Origin: Desulfomarina profundi
Lineage (GTDB): Bacteria; Desulfobacterota; Desulfobulbia; Desulfobulbales; Desulfocapsaceae
Length of the DNA stretch: 64,000 nucleotides
Assembly (NCBI RefSeq): GCF_019703855.1
Contig: NZ_AP024086.1
Span: 2,872,501-2,936,500 of the forward strand
Direction: 5' to 3'
Position 1 is the first letter of the stretch, and the number at the start of each line of letters is the position of its first letter. The notes under the pieces were generated by a model. The model saw only the letters and a program-made list of their open reading frames with translations, was not told the origin of the DNA and searched no databases. The translations under genes and the position numbers were made by a program. Shown one piece after another: positions 9,517-18,065 of this stretch.

Positions 9517-10056
9517 TTATTCTCCAGCGGATTCATCCAGAACCCTCTTATTAAGAAACCTGGCAAGAACAGCTGAAATTTTCCGTGCCTCCTCCAACGA
9601 CCAGTGTTTTCCAAAACGCAATTCTTCTTCGGTTCCATCCATGTTTCGAGCCTCAATCGTCACAGGATAGGTAATAACCGGCTTCCCCATGTCATGTTCC
9701 CTGGGATTGGTCGCCAGTCTACCAATACGCACCGGCCCTGAAGCAGCCAGTGAACCACGACTTTTAAAAGAAATCACGAAAAAAACATCGCCACCACAAG
9801 ACCACGTACCATGCAGTCTATCGAGAATTAAAATATGACGCTGAGTTGCAACCGCGCCACCAAACACTGTTGACAATACTCCGATGATAAAAGTCAGATC
9901 CATGATTCTGCCACTGCTGCTCCATGCAAGCAAAATGCCTCCCAGCAGAAGAATGGCCCCGATAATTCTCGCAACACCTCCTCCCTCAACAACTTTTATC
10001 TCTTCAGGATCGGGTTGAGTAATCCGGATTCCCGGTCCCTTAATTTGAAATTTCAC
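9517..10056 (-). CDS. Hypothetical membrane protein with two N-terminal helices
   Basis: This is a 179-residue protein of no recognised family. A short polar N terminus is followed by two membrane helices (IIGAILLLGGILLAW and LTFIIGVLSTVFGGAV). The C-terminal domain of about 110 residues is predicted to be mostly beta strand and faces one side of the membrane. Its start is 23 bases downstream of the cytochrome gene region on the opposite side of a short gap. Confidence 0.45.
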   Translation of the reverse strand: MKFQIKGPGIRITQPDPEEIKVVEGGGVARIIGAILLLGGILLAWSSSGRIMDLTFIIGVLSTVFGGAVATQRHILILDRLHGTWSCGGDVFFVISFKSRGSLAASGPVRIGRLATNPREHDMGKPVITYPVTIEARNMDGTEEELRFGKHWSLEEARKISAVLARFLNKRVLDESAGE

Positions 10057-10078
10057 CTGTTTCTCCGAAAAAATCCAT

Positions 10079-10582
10079 TTATGGCAGTTCCGGGAAACCT
10101 GCCGGATCAGTAAAAACCCAATCCCGACCTTTTACCGGAATATGACACGATATGCAGATCCGTGCCCCTTTATTGAAGGGCTTTTGATCAAGACCGACCC
10201 AACGAGCCCAGCCCCATCCATAAGTATTTGAATATTTTCTTGAATCCTTAAACATAAATTCTGCATGAACAAAACCGTCAGGAACTATCGCCGCATTCCA
10301 GTTTTTCAGGTTAGTCTCCTTCCAGACAACTTTTCCCAATATCGCTCCATCAGGCCAGGGATTTGTGTTTCCCGAGCGAGCTGCTTTTACTGCCACATCA
10401 TTTCCAAGAATCAGTCGAAGTGTATTGTTATCGATTCTATGGGAAACAGCGAGAGTCGACCAATTTTGCCAACCACTGGGATAGTGTATCTCGTGGGAGT
10501 CTTCGGGTACATTATCAGAAGCAGCCACCATGGATGAAACTCCCAAAGAAACACCGATGAGAATTAATTTCACGATACTCAT
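10079..10582 (-). CDS. Cytochrome P460-family periplasmic protein
   Basis: This protein of 167 residues has an N-terminal signal peptide ending near MVAAS and a single c-type haem motif, CISCH, close to the C terminus. The pattern GNDVAVKAARSGN, WPDGAILGKVVWK and FVHAEFMFKDSRKY is typical of the cytochrome P460 / cytochrome c' beta family. Known members bind or oxidise hydroxylamine or nitric oxide; that role is only possible here. The start at 10582 follows AAAGGAG, so the longer frame beginning at 10651 is not used. Confidence 0.75.
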   Translation of the reverse strand: MSIVKLILIGVSLGVSSMVAASDNVPEDSHEIHYPSGWQNWSTLAVSHRIDNNTLRLILGNDVAVKAARSGNTNPWPDGAILGKVVWKETNLKNWNAAIVPDGFVHAEFMFKDSRKYSNTYGWGWARWVGLDQKPFNKGARICISCHIPVKGRDWVFTDPAGFPELP

Positions 10583-10763
10583 TGCATCTCCTTTTATTGG
10601 TTTTAAAAGCTGATGAGCCTGTAATACGGTAATGTCCACACACCGGGTCAAATGACTGCTTGATAACCGAGAAAAAAACTCCCTGAATCTGATCGCACTC
10701 AGCGCAACACCGCCCTGTATAGAACTACAATATTCCCTGCATCCCCGAGCGGGTTAAGGCTAT

Positions 10764-11054
10764 TTAATCCACACTACCACGAAATATGTAAACACCAAAG
10801 TTATAAGACACTACACCTGCAGCAGCTGCAACAGTACCACCGACCATTTGAGCAATCGGCCACATTGATGCCCCACCACCCTGATAGGGCAGAAAATACT
10901 CCTGATACAAGATAGCTGCCAAGACTCCTGACCATGGAAGCAATCCAGCCAGTATCATTCCGATTTTACCTTTAACAAAATAAGACAGGACTATCCCGGT
11001 AATACCTGATGGTATAACAACCATTGCCCACACTTGATAAGCTTCCATTTCCAT
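10764..11054 (-). CDS. Small hypothetical membrane protein
   Basis: This is a 96-residue protein with three hydrophobic segments (AMVVIPSGITGIVLSYF, GMILAGLLPWSGVLAAILY and a C-terminal GGTVAAAAGVVSYNF). No family is recognised. It is isolated between the cytochrome gene and the DUF1801 gene. The only support is the uninterrupted frame and its membrane-protein composition. Confidence 0.4.
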   Translation of the reverse strand: MEMEAYQVWAMVVIPSGITGIVLSYFVKGKIGMILAGLLPWSGVLAAILYQEYFLPYQGGGASMWPIAQMVGGTVAAAAGVVSYNFGVYIFRGSVD

Positions 11055-11151
11055 AATTAATTTTTCGTTTTAATAACGGAACTGACAAGAAAATTCTCTC
11101 TGAAGGCGACTGTAGAAGATAAAAGCAACATACCGAACATTTATGTTTCTG

Positions 11152-11571
11152 TCATACACCCAACATCGTGAGATGTTTCCTGTTGTGGTATGTGAGCGCC
11201 AGATAAATACAATGTTTTAGTTCCTCAACGGGTATCTCTTCATTTTTGTCAAATACGATAGCCCTGTTACCCTCAAACTTGAATACACTCCGATAAATTT
11301 CCCTGAAGGTGTCCACCAGTTTTGTTTTGCAGTGAAAATATATGGCGTATTGTTCAGGAGTTGCTTTCTTTGACCCTATTCTGATTGTACTGCCACTCTT
11401 TGTGAGATAGCTCGGTTCTCCCCATTTAAGCGTTTCTTCCAATTGTTCTATCCCCTCAGATTCTGAAGCTGTTTCCAGAATCAGTCGACGGAGATACATC
11501 AATTTTTCCCGCACAATTGGTGGATAGCTGCGGAATGTCTCTGAAACTTGTGAGCTTGCTATTTTTTCCAT
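11152..11571 (-). CDS. DUF1801 (YdhG-like) protein
   Basis: This 139-residue protein matches the DUF1801/YdhG pattern: an N-terminal helical part (VREKLMYLRRLILETA), then the conserved LKWGEPSYLT and a core YAIYFHCKTKLVDTFREIY. The biochemical role of the family is unknown. It is the last ordinary gene before the AT-rich acquired island, and nothing around it suggests a pathway. Confidence 0.65.
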   Translation of the reverse strand: MEKIASSQVSETFRSYPPIVREKLMYLRRLILETASESEGIEQLEETLKWGEPSYLTKSGSTIRIGSKKATPEQYAIYFHCKTKLVDTFREIYRSVFKFEGNRAIVFDKNEEIPVEELKHCIYLALTYHNRKHLTMLGV

Positions 11572-11655
11572 ATCAACCCATACCGACTTTTACTCATATC
11601 CTGATATGTTATGCACTTATGTTTTTTAATCAGTCGATTGTTGCCAGTTTGACAC

Positions 11656-12009
11656 CTAATTAGAAAATGCTACGGCTGAAGTGGCCAAAATTGCTGACAA
11701 TCCCAAGGCAGCAAAAATGACATGAATAAATGCACCCGTCCAAATGCCAAACATTGCAGAGAAGCCTGATTGTACGCCTCTCTTAGCCGTCTGCCCCAGA
11801 ATAAATGCCATATCTGGGCCTGGAGAGATATTTAACAAAACAGCAGCAGTTAAAAATGTAGCCCAATGGGCAAAAGCATCTTCGTTATTTCCTGTGACCT
11901 TTAAATTTTCAGTGACTTTGTCAACCATCGGTTCAATTCTGAAAATCAGCTTTTGTGCCACTCCAGAAAACAGAAGCATTGCCAGGCATTTTACAGCGGA
12001 TGTTCCCAT
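11656..12009 (-). pseudogene. Truncated LysE-type amino-acid exporter
   Basis: The last 75 residues of this frame match the N-terminal part of LysE/RhtB exporters: HWATFLTAAVLLNISPGPD, then the first transmembrane hairpin up to SAVAFS. The rest of the expected protein of about 205 residues is missing; the frame stops two codons later. The first 30 residues do not resemble the family and are probably unrelated sequence. It lies next to the IS element, so insertion-linked truncation is likely. Confidence 0.6.
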
Positions 12010-12053
12010 ATTAGAATGAGCTTATCAGTCAGGGTAACATATTGAAATCAATA

Positions 12054-13703
12054 TTATTTTCTCCTGCTCTGCAATTTTCGTCTAGTGACTACATTTACCA
12101 TTTGTTTTGGTAGCGTGGTTGGTGGAACAATGCCCAACGCACTATAAAGTTGATGAATGTTCCGGCGTGGCGCTGGAATAGAAAGAAAAGAAATCTCACC
12201 GTTAATAACATTTTCTATAGCACAATGGGTCGATAATTGCTTGAGACCTTCTTCAACAGTAATATCAAAATCGCGCCAGGCTTTCTTTAGTTTTAAGTAG
12301 AGCCTATAGGCAAGCATCACGACAAAAGCATGACCTCTGGTTCTGCTTTCTTTGCGGACATATATAGGCCTCATTTCCAGGTAGCCGGTTTTCATTGTCC
12401 TGAAAGCTGTCTCTACTTGCGTCAGATCTTTATACCTATCATGAACAATCTCTTTTGGTGCAACACCGGCAGCAAGGTCGGTTTTCAGCACATAACACCC
12501 ATCCAATTCTGCTATTTCAGCAAGATAATCCTCATACTCCTCAACGGTTATATGGCGATCTTTTGCAGTGGTGTGGAGAAAATCAATCACTTTCAAACGA
12601 CTCTCAAGTTCCCACACCTTCTTTATAGCAACATGCTGGTTTGCTCTTGGATGATCCGCAAGATATTGATTTTGTTTCCGGGAAAATTGTATTACTTTCT
12701 CAATTCTCTCCCGGCGGGATCTGGCCAACTCTTCTGCACGGATAGGGTTGCGACGCAAAATGTAGCGTACGCCTTTGTCTTCAACTTCACATATCTCTTT
12801 ATCAAATAGACCGAGTTGGATCACCTTTTTCTTCAACATAGCCTTAATCTGAGCCTTGGTGATAGCAGTTATATAATTGAATCCGGCCTCCCCCAGTTCT
12901 TGAATCTGGCTCGATTTGATCATCCCTCGATCACCAACCATGGTTACTTGCTGGCAACCAAATTCCTCAGCAACTTTTTTAATTTGACAACCAATGGTGT
13001 GAAAGTCTAAGGTGTTACCTTTGAATACCCGTATGGAAACGGGGATACCATCCTCATCACAAAGCAGACCGATAACTATCTGCTTCTTTCCTCTTTTTTT
13101 GTCACGATTGTAACCCCAATCACCCAATTCGTTACATTGACCCTCAAGATAACTTGAAGTGACATCATAAAGGAATAAGGAAGGTATCTGTTCTCCATAG
13201 GTTTGCTTGAAGAGTTTTTTCTCAATCTCAGCTTGGTTGTCGCAAAGCCAATCCAGACAATGATAAAGATCGTCTTCATCAAAATCAACGAGCCCAAGCA
13301 ATTCACTGATACCATGTTCTCTTGCCAGACGTACCGCCGACAACCTGGAGCCCTGATCTATCAGGCGAGCCATAACCATCCATAAGCTCAGCATAGCCTC
13401 ATTTGATTTTCCCAGAACTTTTGTCAATCCTATATTCTCTGCCAAACGATTGAGAACCCAGACAGCCCCGACACTTCTACCTTGCCGGTTTTCAACGTGG
13501 CTACCAAGCAGCATTTCCAGTTTATCTGGATCGTTTTTGTGCCTCATAGCCAGCTGTAGCGCTTTGATTTCATTTGGCTTACAATGAGTGAGATTAGCGA
13601 TAGTGCGGTTTTTCACCCTTGTGCCTTCCCTGTATGATTCACGCAGGAGAACACTTTTGTAGACCTTGTTTTTGCCCTTTGACTTAGTGGTAGTGATATA
13701 CAT
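12054..13703 (-). mobile_element. IS1634-type insertion sequence with intact transposase
   Basis: The single gene encodes a DDE transposase of the IS4 superfamily, IS1634-like. The pattern SLFLYDVTSSYLEG, GKKQIVIGLLCDEDG, VTMVGDRGMI, then the C-terminal Y(K)DLTQVETAFRTMK and HAFVVMLAYRLYL carries the catalytic residues. The start at 13703 (MYITTTKSK) is preferred; an in-frame ATG at 13775 would add 24 atypical residues. It is full length (549 residues) with no internal stop, so it may be active. I could not find convincing terminal inverted repeats. A 12-bp direct repeat (TAGTGACTACAT) occurs at 12083-12094 and 13757-13768. Confidence 0.85.
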
Positions 13704-13810
13704 GACTACTAATATATCATTATTATTTGTATATAGCAACATTGATATCAAATAATTAGTGACTACATAAATCATGCCAAATTGTTGCTATTTATTGTGA
13801 TATCAAGGTA

Positions 13811-13996
13811 TTACCTAGTTTTTAGCCGGGAACATCCGTTACAGCCGTCAATGGCAAACATCTCTTTGCCAATCAGTTTCTGTTCATCGCAAACCAGAAG
13901 TACTTCAAGAAACAGTGAGACTATATCCTTGTCCATGCTGGAAATAAAATCTGCAATTGTGGTGAAATGGGGACGGCTGTCGGCAGACAGTGCCAT
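13811..13996 (-). pseudogene. IS1182-type transposase fragment
   Basis: A 50-residue segment (ALSADSRPHFTTIADFIS, then LIGKEMFAIDG) matches the N-terminal third of IS1182-family transposases. The similarity ends at AIDG near 13852, and nothing of the family is found before the ALSADSRP motif. It is a remnant with both ends lost, lying directly beside the IS1634-type element. The neighbouring bases 14000-14140 show no coding or repeat signal that I can name. Confidence 0.6.
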
Positions 13997-14147
13997 TGCA
14001 GCTCCATTTATCGAAGGTAAGGGGTATTTCGATCAATCCGCAACGGCAGGATACCATTTTCACACGTATTATTCAGTAGTTAATTGGATTAAATGACTTT
14101 TTCTACAGCTTGAACGACCAAGCACCGGAGTGCCAAATTTGCGGGGC

Positions 14148-14240
14148 TGCCAACCGTCAATTTGCAATGGACTTGATGCGGAGCATGGTATTACAACTTC
14201 CGCCGAGCTATTTGGCGGCCCCTGAAGCGCCTTGTTTGCC
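14148..14240 (-). other. Possible degraded attC-like site after the toxin gene
   Basis: On the minus strand a hairpin-prone, GC-rich segment follows the toxin stop codon (ACAAGGCGCTTCAGG and GCCGCC pairing with GGCGG and TTGT). About 90 bases after the stop is GTTGGCA, similar to the GTTGGCC that ends the better attC candidate at 14824. Full arm pairing is lacking, so this may be a remnant or chance. Confidence 0.25.
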
Positions 14241-14245
14241 GAATT

Positions 14246-14521
14246 TCATTTTAATTGTTTTTTTAAGTCACGATAGTAGTTCTCATGCGGACCTATCATG
14301 ATGAGTTCAAGAGAGTCTTTGGTGAATCTGTATGAAAGAAGGTACAAAGATGTTTTTACCTTGAACTTGTGGATGAATATTCCTTTCAAATCTCCTTTTT
14401 TTTCAACCCCTATTTGGGGTTTGGCTATGATTTTTTTTACTTCTTCATCCAGTGTTGTTTTTTCAGATTTTGTAAGTTTTTTTACTTTCTTTGCAAATGA
14501 TTTCGATTGAAAGACTCTCAT
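14246..14521 (-). CDS. RelE/ParE-family toxin
   Basis: This 91-residue basic protein has the RelE/ParE layout. An N-terminal helix rich in lysine (SFAKKVKKLTKSEK) is followed by a strand region IFIHKFKVKTSLYLLSYRF. The C-terminal IMIGPHENYYRDLKK is typical of this toxin superfamily, whose members are ribosome-dependent mRNA interferases or gyrase poisons. It begins six bases after the stop of the antitoxin gene, the usual antitoxin-first order. The pair is very AT-rich compared with the flanking chromosome and sits between possible attC sites, a common setting for stabilising toxin-antitoxin cassettes. Confidence 0.75.
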   Translation of the reverse strand: MRVFQSKSFAKKVKKLTKSEKTTLDEEVKKIIAKPQIGVEKKGDLKGIFIHKFKVKTSLYLLSYRFTKDSLELIMIGPHENYYRDLKKQLK

Positions 14522-14527
14522 ATGAGC

Positions 14528-14746
14528 TTACCCGAATGTGTATTCTGACTTTTCTCTACTATCCAATTCCTGAACTCCGATCAGAATTTCTTTAATAAGT
14601 TCGTAAGTTAGATCCGGGTTTTCCTCAGCACATTTACCAATTCTTGCCCAATGTTCAATTTGACCGGTAATAGAACGGTGGTCGACCTTGCTGTATTTTC
14701 TTGCGTCAGAAAGAAGCTTTTCTGAAACTCGAACTGCGGTTGCCAT
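14528..14746 (-). CDS. ParD-like antitoxin
   Basis: This is a 72-residue protein of the ParD-like antitoxin family. It starts with a short strand (TAVRVSEKLLSDARKYS) followed by helices containing RSITGQIEHWARIGK, the pattern of ribbon-helix-helix-type antitoxins. AGGAGG lies a few bases before its ATG. It is the first gene of the toxin-antitoxin pair and probably represses its own promoter, which would lie in the AT-rich stretch 14747-14823; this is inferred from the family. Confidence 0.7.
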   Translation of the reverse strand: MATAVRVSEKLLSDARKYSKVDHRSITGQIEHWARIGKCAEENPDLTYELIKEILIGVQELDSREKSEYTFG

Positions 14747-14823
14747 AATTATACCTCCTATGCTGTGTGGATTAATGTTTATATTTTAATTCACACCATA
14801 GCATTTTGCAACTATCTGTTTTT

Positions 14824-14880
14824 GGCCAACGTTTAGTTGAGCGGCGAACTTCAGCGAGTCCGTCTCGAACGACTAGTTAA
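14824..14880 (-). other. attC-like recombination site
   Basis: Read on the minus strand, the site starts at the stop codon of the 14877-15278 gene with GTTAAC and ends with GTTGGCC, near the attC boundary consensus RYYYAAC / GTTRRRY. Inside, GTTCGAGACGG can pair with CCGCTCAAC over nine base pairs if one C and one A are left unpaired, which resembles the extrahelical bases of attC. A stop codon inside the first box is typical of gene cassettes. The two boxes fit the consensus only partly, so this needs a covariance-model test. Confidence 0.45.
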
Positions 14881-15278
14881 CAAATTTTTTCTTTAAATAT
14901 ACTTGGATAACCTTTATTTATAAACGTGATGATACCTTTAGAAGGCATAACCTTATCGAAAAGATATTGATCCGCAGCTGAGACTGCTAAGCTCAATGGG
15001 GTACCAACACCAGGTATTAACCCAATTCCTGCCCCAACCAGAAATCTTATGGTTTTCCCAATTGGAGAATTTGTGGCAGTTGAAAATTTTGCTTTTAAGG
15101 ATTTGAATATTTTTTCTAATTCTTTATCACCAAGTTTATTGCTGTTTCTGAGAAATTCTCGGAAAAGAATAAACTCTTCTGAATGTTTAATATCCAGTAA
15201 TTTCTCAATATTAACTTCATACTTTTTCCCTACCTCTGAGAAATTGGGTAACCCAACAACACTAACTATTTTACTCAT
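14877..15278 (-). CDS. Hypothetical protein with glycine-rich hydrophobic C-terminal segment
   Basis: I do not recognise this 133-residue protein. The N-terminal 85 residues are charged and helical. A hydrophobic glycine-rich segment follows (RFLVGAGIGLIPGVG, then PLSLAVSAADQYLFDK) that could insert into a membrane. It starts 30 bases after the end of the frameshifted gene on the same strand, and the two are probably one transcription unit. Its stop codon coincides with the attC-like site. Base composition is strongly AT-rich. Confidence 0.55.
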   Translation of the reverse strand: MSKIVSVVGLPNFSEVGKKYEVNIEKLLDIKHSEEFILFREFLRNSNKLGDKELEKIFKSLKAKFSTATNSPIGKTIRFLVGAGIGLIPGVGTPLSLAVSAADQYLFDKVMPSKGIITFINKGYPSIFKEKIC

Positions 15279-15308
15279 TCTTTTTTGAATATCGTTCTTA
15301 TCTAAATT

Positions 15309-16108
15309 TTAAGATAAAAACTGATATTTTTTGTCAAAGAGAGATTGATCTTCTTCATCTAGAATTGTTACTGCATCGTATGCCTTCATTTCAATTAATC
15401 TTTGATTAAAGCTTCCCAACGCTAACAATGCACTTTGAACAATTTTATGTTCTTCTTCGATATTGTAATTTAGAATATCTTGAAGATTAGTTTCAACTTT
15501 GAAATCTTTCTCACTAAGTTGGATAGTTTTGATACGTATTTGTTCCGGTGACACATTTTTCTGTTTCTCTTTTAATTTCTTTGAAATTAGGAAGGGTATA
15601 GAATCTATATTGTTCTTGAGATCACTTATAATTGCTCCCATTAATGAAAACCTAATCTCATCAGGCGATTCCATTATATTATTAACGACTTGACGTTTTA
15701 TGCTTTGAAACTGCCGTTTTTCAATAAATTGATCTTTTGGTTTAATATTTACCAAAATTTCACTCATTTTCTCTTTGTCGAAGCACAAATTAATAGCATG
15801 AAATGCATATGAACCTAAAGGAAGTGGCCCCTTCTTTCTTTAGCTGATTCTATAATTGCATTCTGGCCTGAAGATGCTAACTTTAAAGAATCAATAATTA
15901 TTTTGAGTTTGCCACGCTGGAGTAATTCTAAGGTTTGCTCTATACCGAGACCTTTTACTAAGGAAGAAATTTCATTTAAACGGACACTTTTTAAAAACAC
16001 TTCGTCAAATAGCAATATCCTCGTGAGAAATTCACCAATATCAAATGGTGAAGTTTTATCTATTTTTCGATCTGGTAAGCAGTAGCCTACAATATTATTG
16101 CTTATCAT
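15309..16108 (-). CDS. Hypothetical protein, reading frame broken by a single-base shift
   Basis: Two overlapping frames (15815-16108 and 15309 to about 15858) make one protein of about 265 residues. Adding one base to the four-C run at 15828-15831 joins AKERRG directly to PLPLGSYAFHAINL in one continuous frame. The predicted protein is soluble and helical, starting with a polar N terminus (VGYCLPDRKIDKTSPFDIGEF). No family is recognised. The break is of the same kind as five others in the window and may be a sequence error. It is probably cotranscribed with the gene at 14877. Confidence 0.5.
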
Positions 16109-16134
16109 TTTTGATTATTAACGGGTAGCTGAGG

Positions 16135-16245
16135 GGACAGGCTTTTAAACCCAAAAAGCTCCGATAAAAAACAAATTTTCCTTAACCAAGCACTCCCCAA
16201 AGACCACGCAGTAAGCCTGGTCCCTTCGAGCGTATTGTTCGGTTT
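16135..16245 (-). other. Imperfect inverted repeat downstream of the HEPN gene, weak attC candidate
   Basis: On the minus strand, ACCGAAC (six of seven positions of RYYYAAC) lies just after the stop codon of the HEPN gene. GTTAAGG (six of seven of GTTRRRY) lies about 60 bases further on. Between them GGGACCA can pair with TGGTCTT. Pairing of the outer arms is poor. The interval holds no open frame. Confidence 0.25.
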
Positions 16246-16249
16246 ATCT

Positions 16250-16945
16250 TTATTCTTGAGGTTTTTGGATCCAATCAAAAAATTCTAACGGATTACCAAT
16301 AAATTTCTTTTCTATATATGTCCATTCAATATCATATTTTGCATTCAGTACGTTTTCTATTCCGCAAATGGTATCGGATAGCAGTTCGATACTTTTATAA
16401 GTTACAGACCTGTCTAACTGCACAGTGTTTTGAATTATTTTTGGAACAATTAGATCATTTTTCGTGTTTTTATATAGCTTAAGCAATTTTTCATCAGCTC
16501 TGCCGTTTTTATGGACTATTATATTTCTTGTCTGAATAATTGTTTCTACCTCCTGTGTTAAGGGCATTTGCAAGTTTATGGCATAATCCCGGAGCTGTTT
16601 TAATCTATAACCTAAAGTAGAAAACAAATATTCTTCGATGTTTTGTTTAGGATTTGAAGTGGCTAAAAACGATTTAAGGCGTTTGCCTGAGATGCCATAA
16701 ACTAATTTAGAATCATTCAAATCAAGTTTACCCAAAATGTCTTTGACGAATTTATACAAACTGTCTTGAAAAATATCCACAGATCTGCAGTATACAGACT
16801 TAAATAACGCTTGAGAGATAATTAAATTCCACTCATCATTAGTTGAAATATTAGAGACAACAAAATCATGATCAAGAATCACTTTCAATTCATTGAGATT
16901 AGATTTTGCTAAAGTCCCATTAATATTAATTGCCAATCTTGTCAT
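16250..16945 (-). CDS. HEPN-motif protein of unknown family
   Basis: This is a 231-residue helical protein. Near residue 140 it contains TRNIIVHKNG, which fits the RNxxxH (R-x4-H) active-site motif of HEPN-type RNases used in toxin-antitoxin and antiviral systems, preceded by a helix as in that fold. No neighbouring MNT nucleotidyltransferase or other standard partner is visible. It is AT-rich and starts the possible cassette series. The HEPN assignment rests on one motif and on the helix-rich composition, so a chance match is possible. Confidence 0.5.
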   Translation of the reverse strand: MTRLAININGTLAKSNLNELKVILDHDFVVSNISTNDEWNLIISQALFKSVYCRSVDIFQDSLYKFVKDILGKLDLNDSKLVYGISGKRLKSFLATSNPKQNIEEYLFSTLGYRLKQLRDYAINLQMPLTQEVETIIQTRNIIVHKNGRADEKLLKLYKNTKNDLIVPKIIQNTVQLDRSVTYKSIELLSDTICGIENVLNAKYDIEWTYIEKKFIGNPLEFFDWIQKPQE

Positions 16946-16965
16946 ATTTTTTTGAACCGAACGCC

Positions 16966-17047
16966 CTCATCAGAGGCTTTCAGAAGGGGCGCAATTTTTG
17001 CGTTCTTTGCAAAAAATCGTGAACCTTCTGAAAGTCCTTCTGGATGA
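16966..17047. repeat. Long imperfect inverted repeat next to the group II intron end
   Basis: CTCATCAGAGG plus CTTTCAGAAGG at 16966-16987 pairs with 17024-17047. The inner 11 bp are perfect and the outer arm pairs with a few unpaired bases. The group II intron 5' end begins five bases further on. Class C group II introns are known to insert beside terminator or attC hairpins, which fits this position. Confidence 0.6.
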
Positions 17048-17051
17048 GTTT

Positions 17052-17340
17052 GTGTACGCCCGACATGGGCGTGAACTAATGGGGTTAAAGTCCCCTGTAA
17101 GTGTTCCAGTGTTAAGTGTTGAACTTAACACAAATTACTAGCCAATGGCAAGGGCGATTCCGTGAGGGATGGTCTGAAGGAAGCCGGATGGCAAAGATAT
17201 GGGCCGACGAACAAAAACATCATATAAGGCCGAGTCTCCGGGTAAGTCAGCACAACATGATTACGCCCCTGGAACAGGAGATACGGTAAATGATGCGGTC
17301 GCATATTGGAAGTTCACGTTCTTATTCGGGGAGACTTATT
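17052..17340 (+). ncRNA. Group II intron 5' fragment (domain I region), no reverse transcriptase
   Basis: The sequence starts with GTGTACGCCCGACATGGGCG, close to the usual group II 5' end GTGCGCCC. It continues with blocks typical of domain I: GGGGTTAAAGTCCCCTGTAAG, GTCTGAAGGAAGCCGGATGG, CGACGAACAAAAACATCATA and GGTAAATGATGCGG. It ends with CGGGGAGACTTATT, where the intron-encoded reverse transcriptase would normally follow. No such gene and no domain V (GAGC...GTTC hairpin) is found downstream, so this is a truncated copy. Bases 17341-17518 show nothing recognisable. Confidence 0.65.
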
Positions 17341-17518
17341 ATGTTGGGTTTTTTCTATGACGTGGTTAATGCTACTGAGATTTCATTTGAAAGGCATCTT
17401 ATTTGATGAATAAAAACCTGTAATAGCAATGTAACGCGAAGCTCATCGGTGTCGGAAAGAGGCGCGTTTTTTTGCGTCAGCAAAAACGGTATGAGTCCGT
17501 GTTTTGTGGAAAGGAAAG

Positions 17519-17556
17519 AGGGAGAAGGAATGGTTTTCCAACCATTCCTTCTCCCT
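17519..17556. terminator. Long perfect hairpin, terminator after the UspA gene
   Basis: A perfect 17-bp stem (AGGGAGAAGGAATGGTT and its complement) with a TTCC loop lies 20 bases beyond the stop of the UspA gene. A run of T residues follows on the plus strand and a T/C-rich stretch on the minus strand, so it may stop transcription in both directions. It marks the border between the island and the chromosomal genes. Confidence 0.75.
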
Positions 17557-17576
17557 AAATCACTCTTTTTTTACAA

Positions 17577-18065
17577 TCACGCGTTGGGAACAATCAGCAC
17601 CGGCACCCGCGACATCCTGCTTACCCTGCGGGCGGTGGACCCCATGATCCTGATCCCTCTGACCTTTCGGGTTGATTTGCCCATGACGATCATCTGGCAA
17701 TCCGCCTCTTCCACCAGGCGGAGGATCTCCTCACTGGGTTTTCCCTGGACAACATACACTTCCTTAACCAGGCGGGATTCCTTCTCTTGGTCACACTCTT
17801 CTTCATAAAATTTTTTCAGCCTCTTTTTCATATCAGCCAGAATACCGCCCATAGTCTCCTTCTGGGCTTCTTCCGTCACCTCTTTTGACAGGTATGTGGA
17901 AATCACTGCCTGGGCGGTTTCACTGATCGGCTCAACCACATGAACCATTATCACATTTGCATTGTACAATTGCGCCAGGGCCAGGGCATGTCTGAAAACC
18001 GGACGGGTCTGTCCACCAAGATCTGTGGCATAAAGTATTGTGGAGATTTCTGGATTCTCTTTCAT
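17577..18065 (-). CDS. Universal stress protein (UspA family)
   Basis: This 162-residue single-domain Usp has the typical first strand TILYATDLGG, the strand-helix LALAQLYNANVIMVHVVEP, and a C-terminal segment MIVMGKSTRKVRGIRIMGST leading to VPVLIVPN. Such proteins bind ATP or act in stress signalling; no partner is indicated. The charged insertion around residues 70-105 (MKKRLKKFYEEECDQEKESR) is longer than in the shortest members. It is divergent from the nqr operon, with 268 bases between the starts. Confidence 0.85.
   Translation of the reverse strand: MKENPEISTILYATDLGGQTRPVFRHALALAQLYNANVIMVHVVEPISETAQAVISTYLSKEVTEEAQKETMGGILADMKKRLKKFYEEECDQEKESRLVKEVYVVQGKPSEEILRLVEEADCQMIVMGKSTRKVRGIRIMGSTARRVSRMSRVPVLIVPNA

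Noticed and set aside
14110-14301. Plus-strand 63-codon frame beside the toxin gene
   Set aside because: No ribosome site, no recognisable pattern, and it covers the hairpin region and the toxin 3' end.
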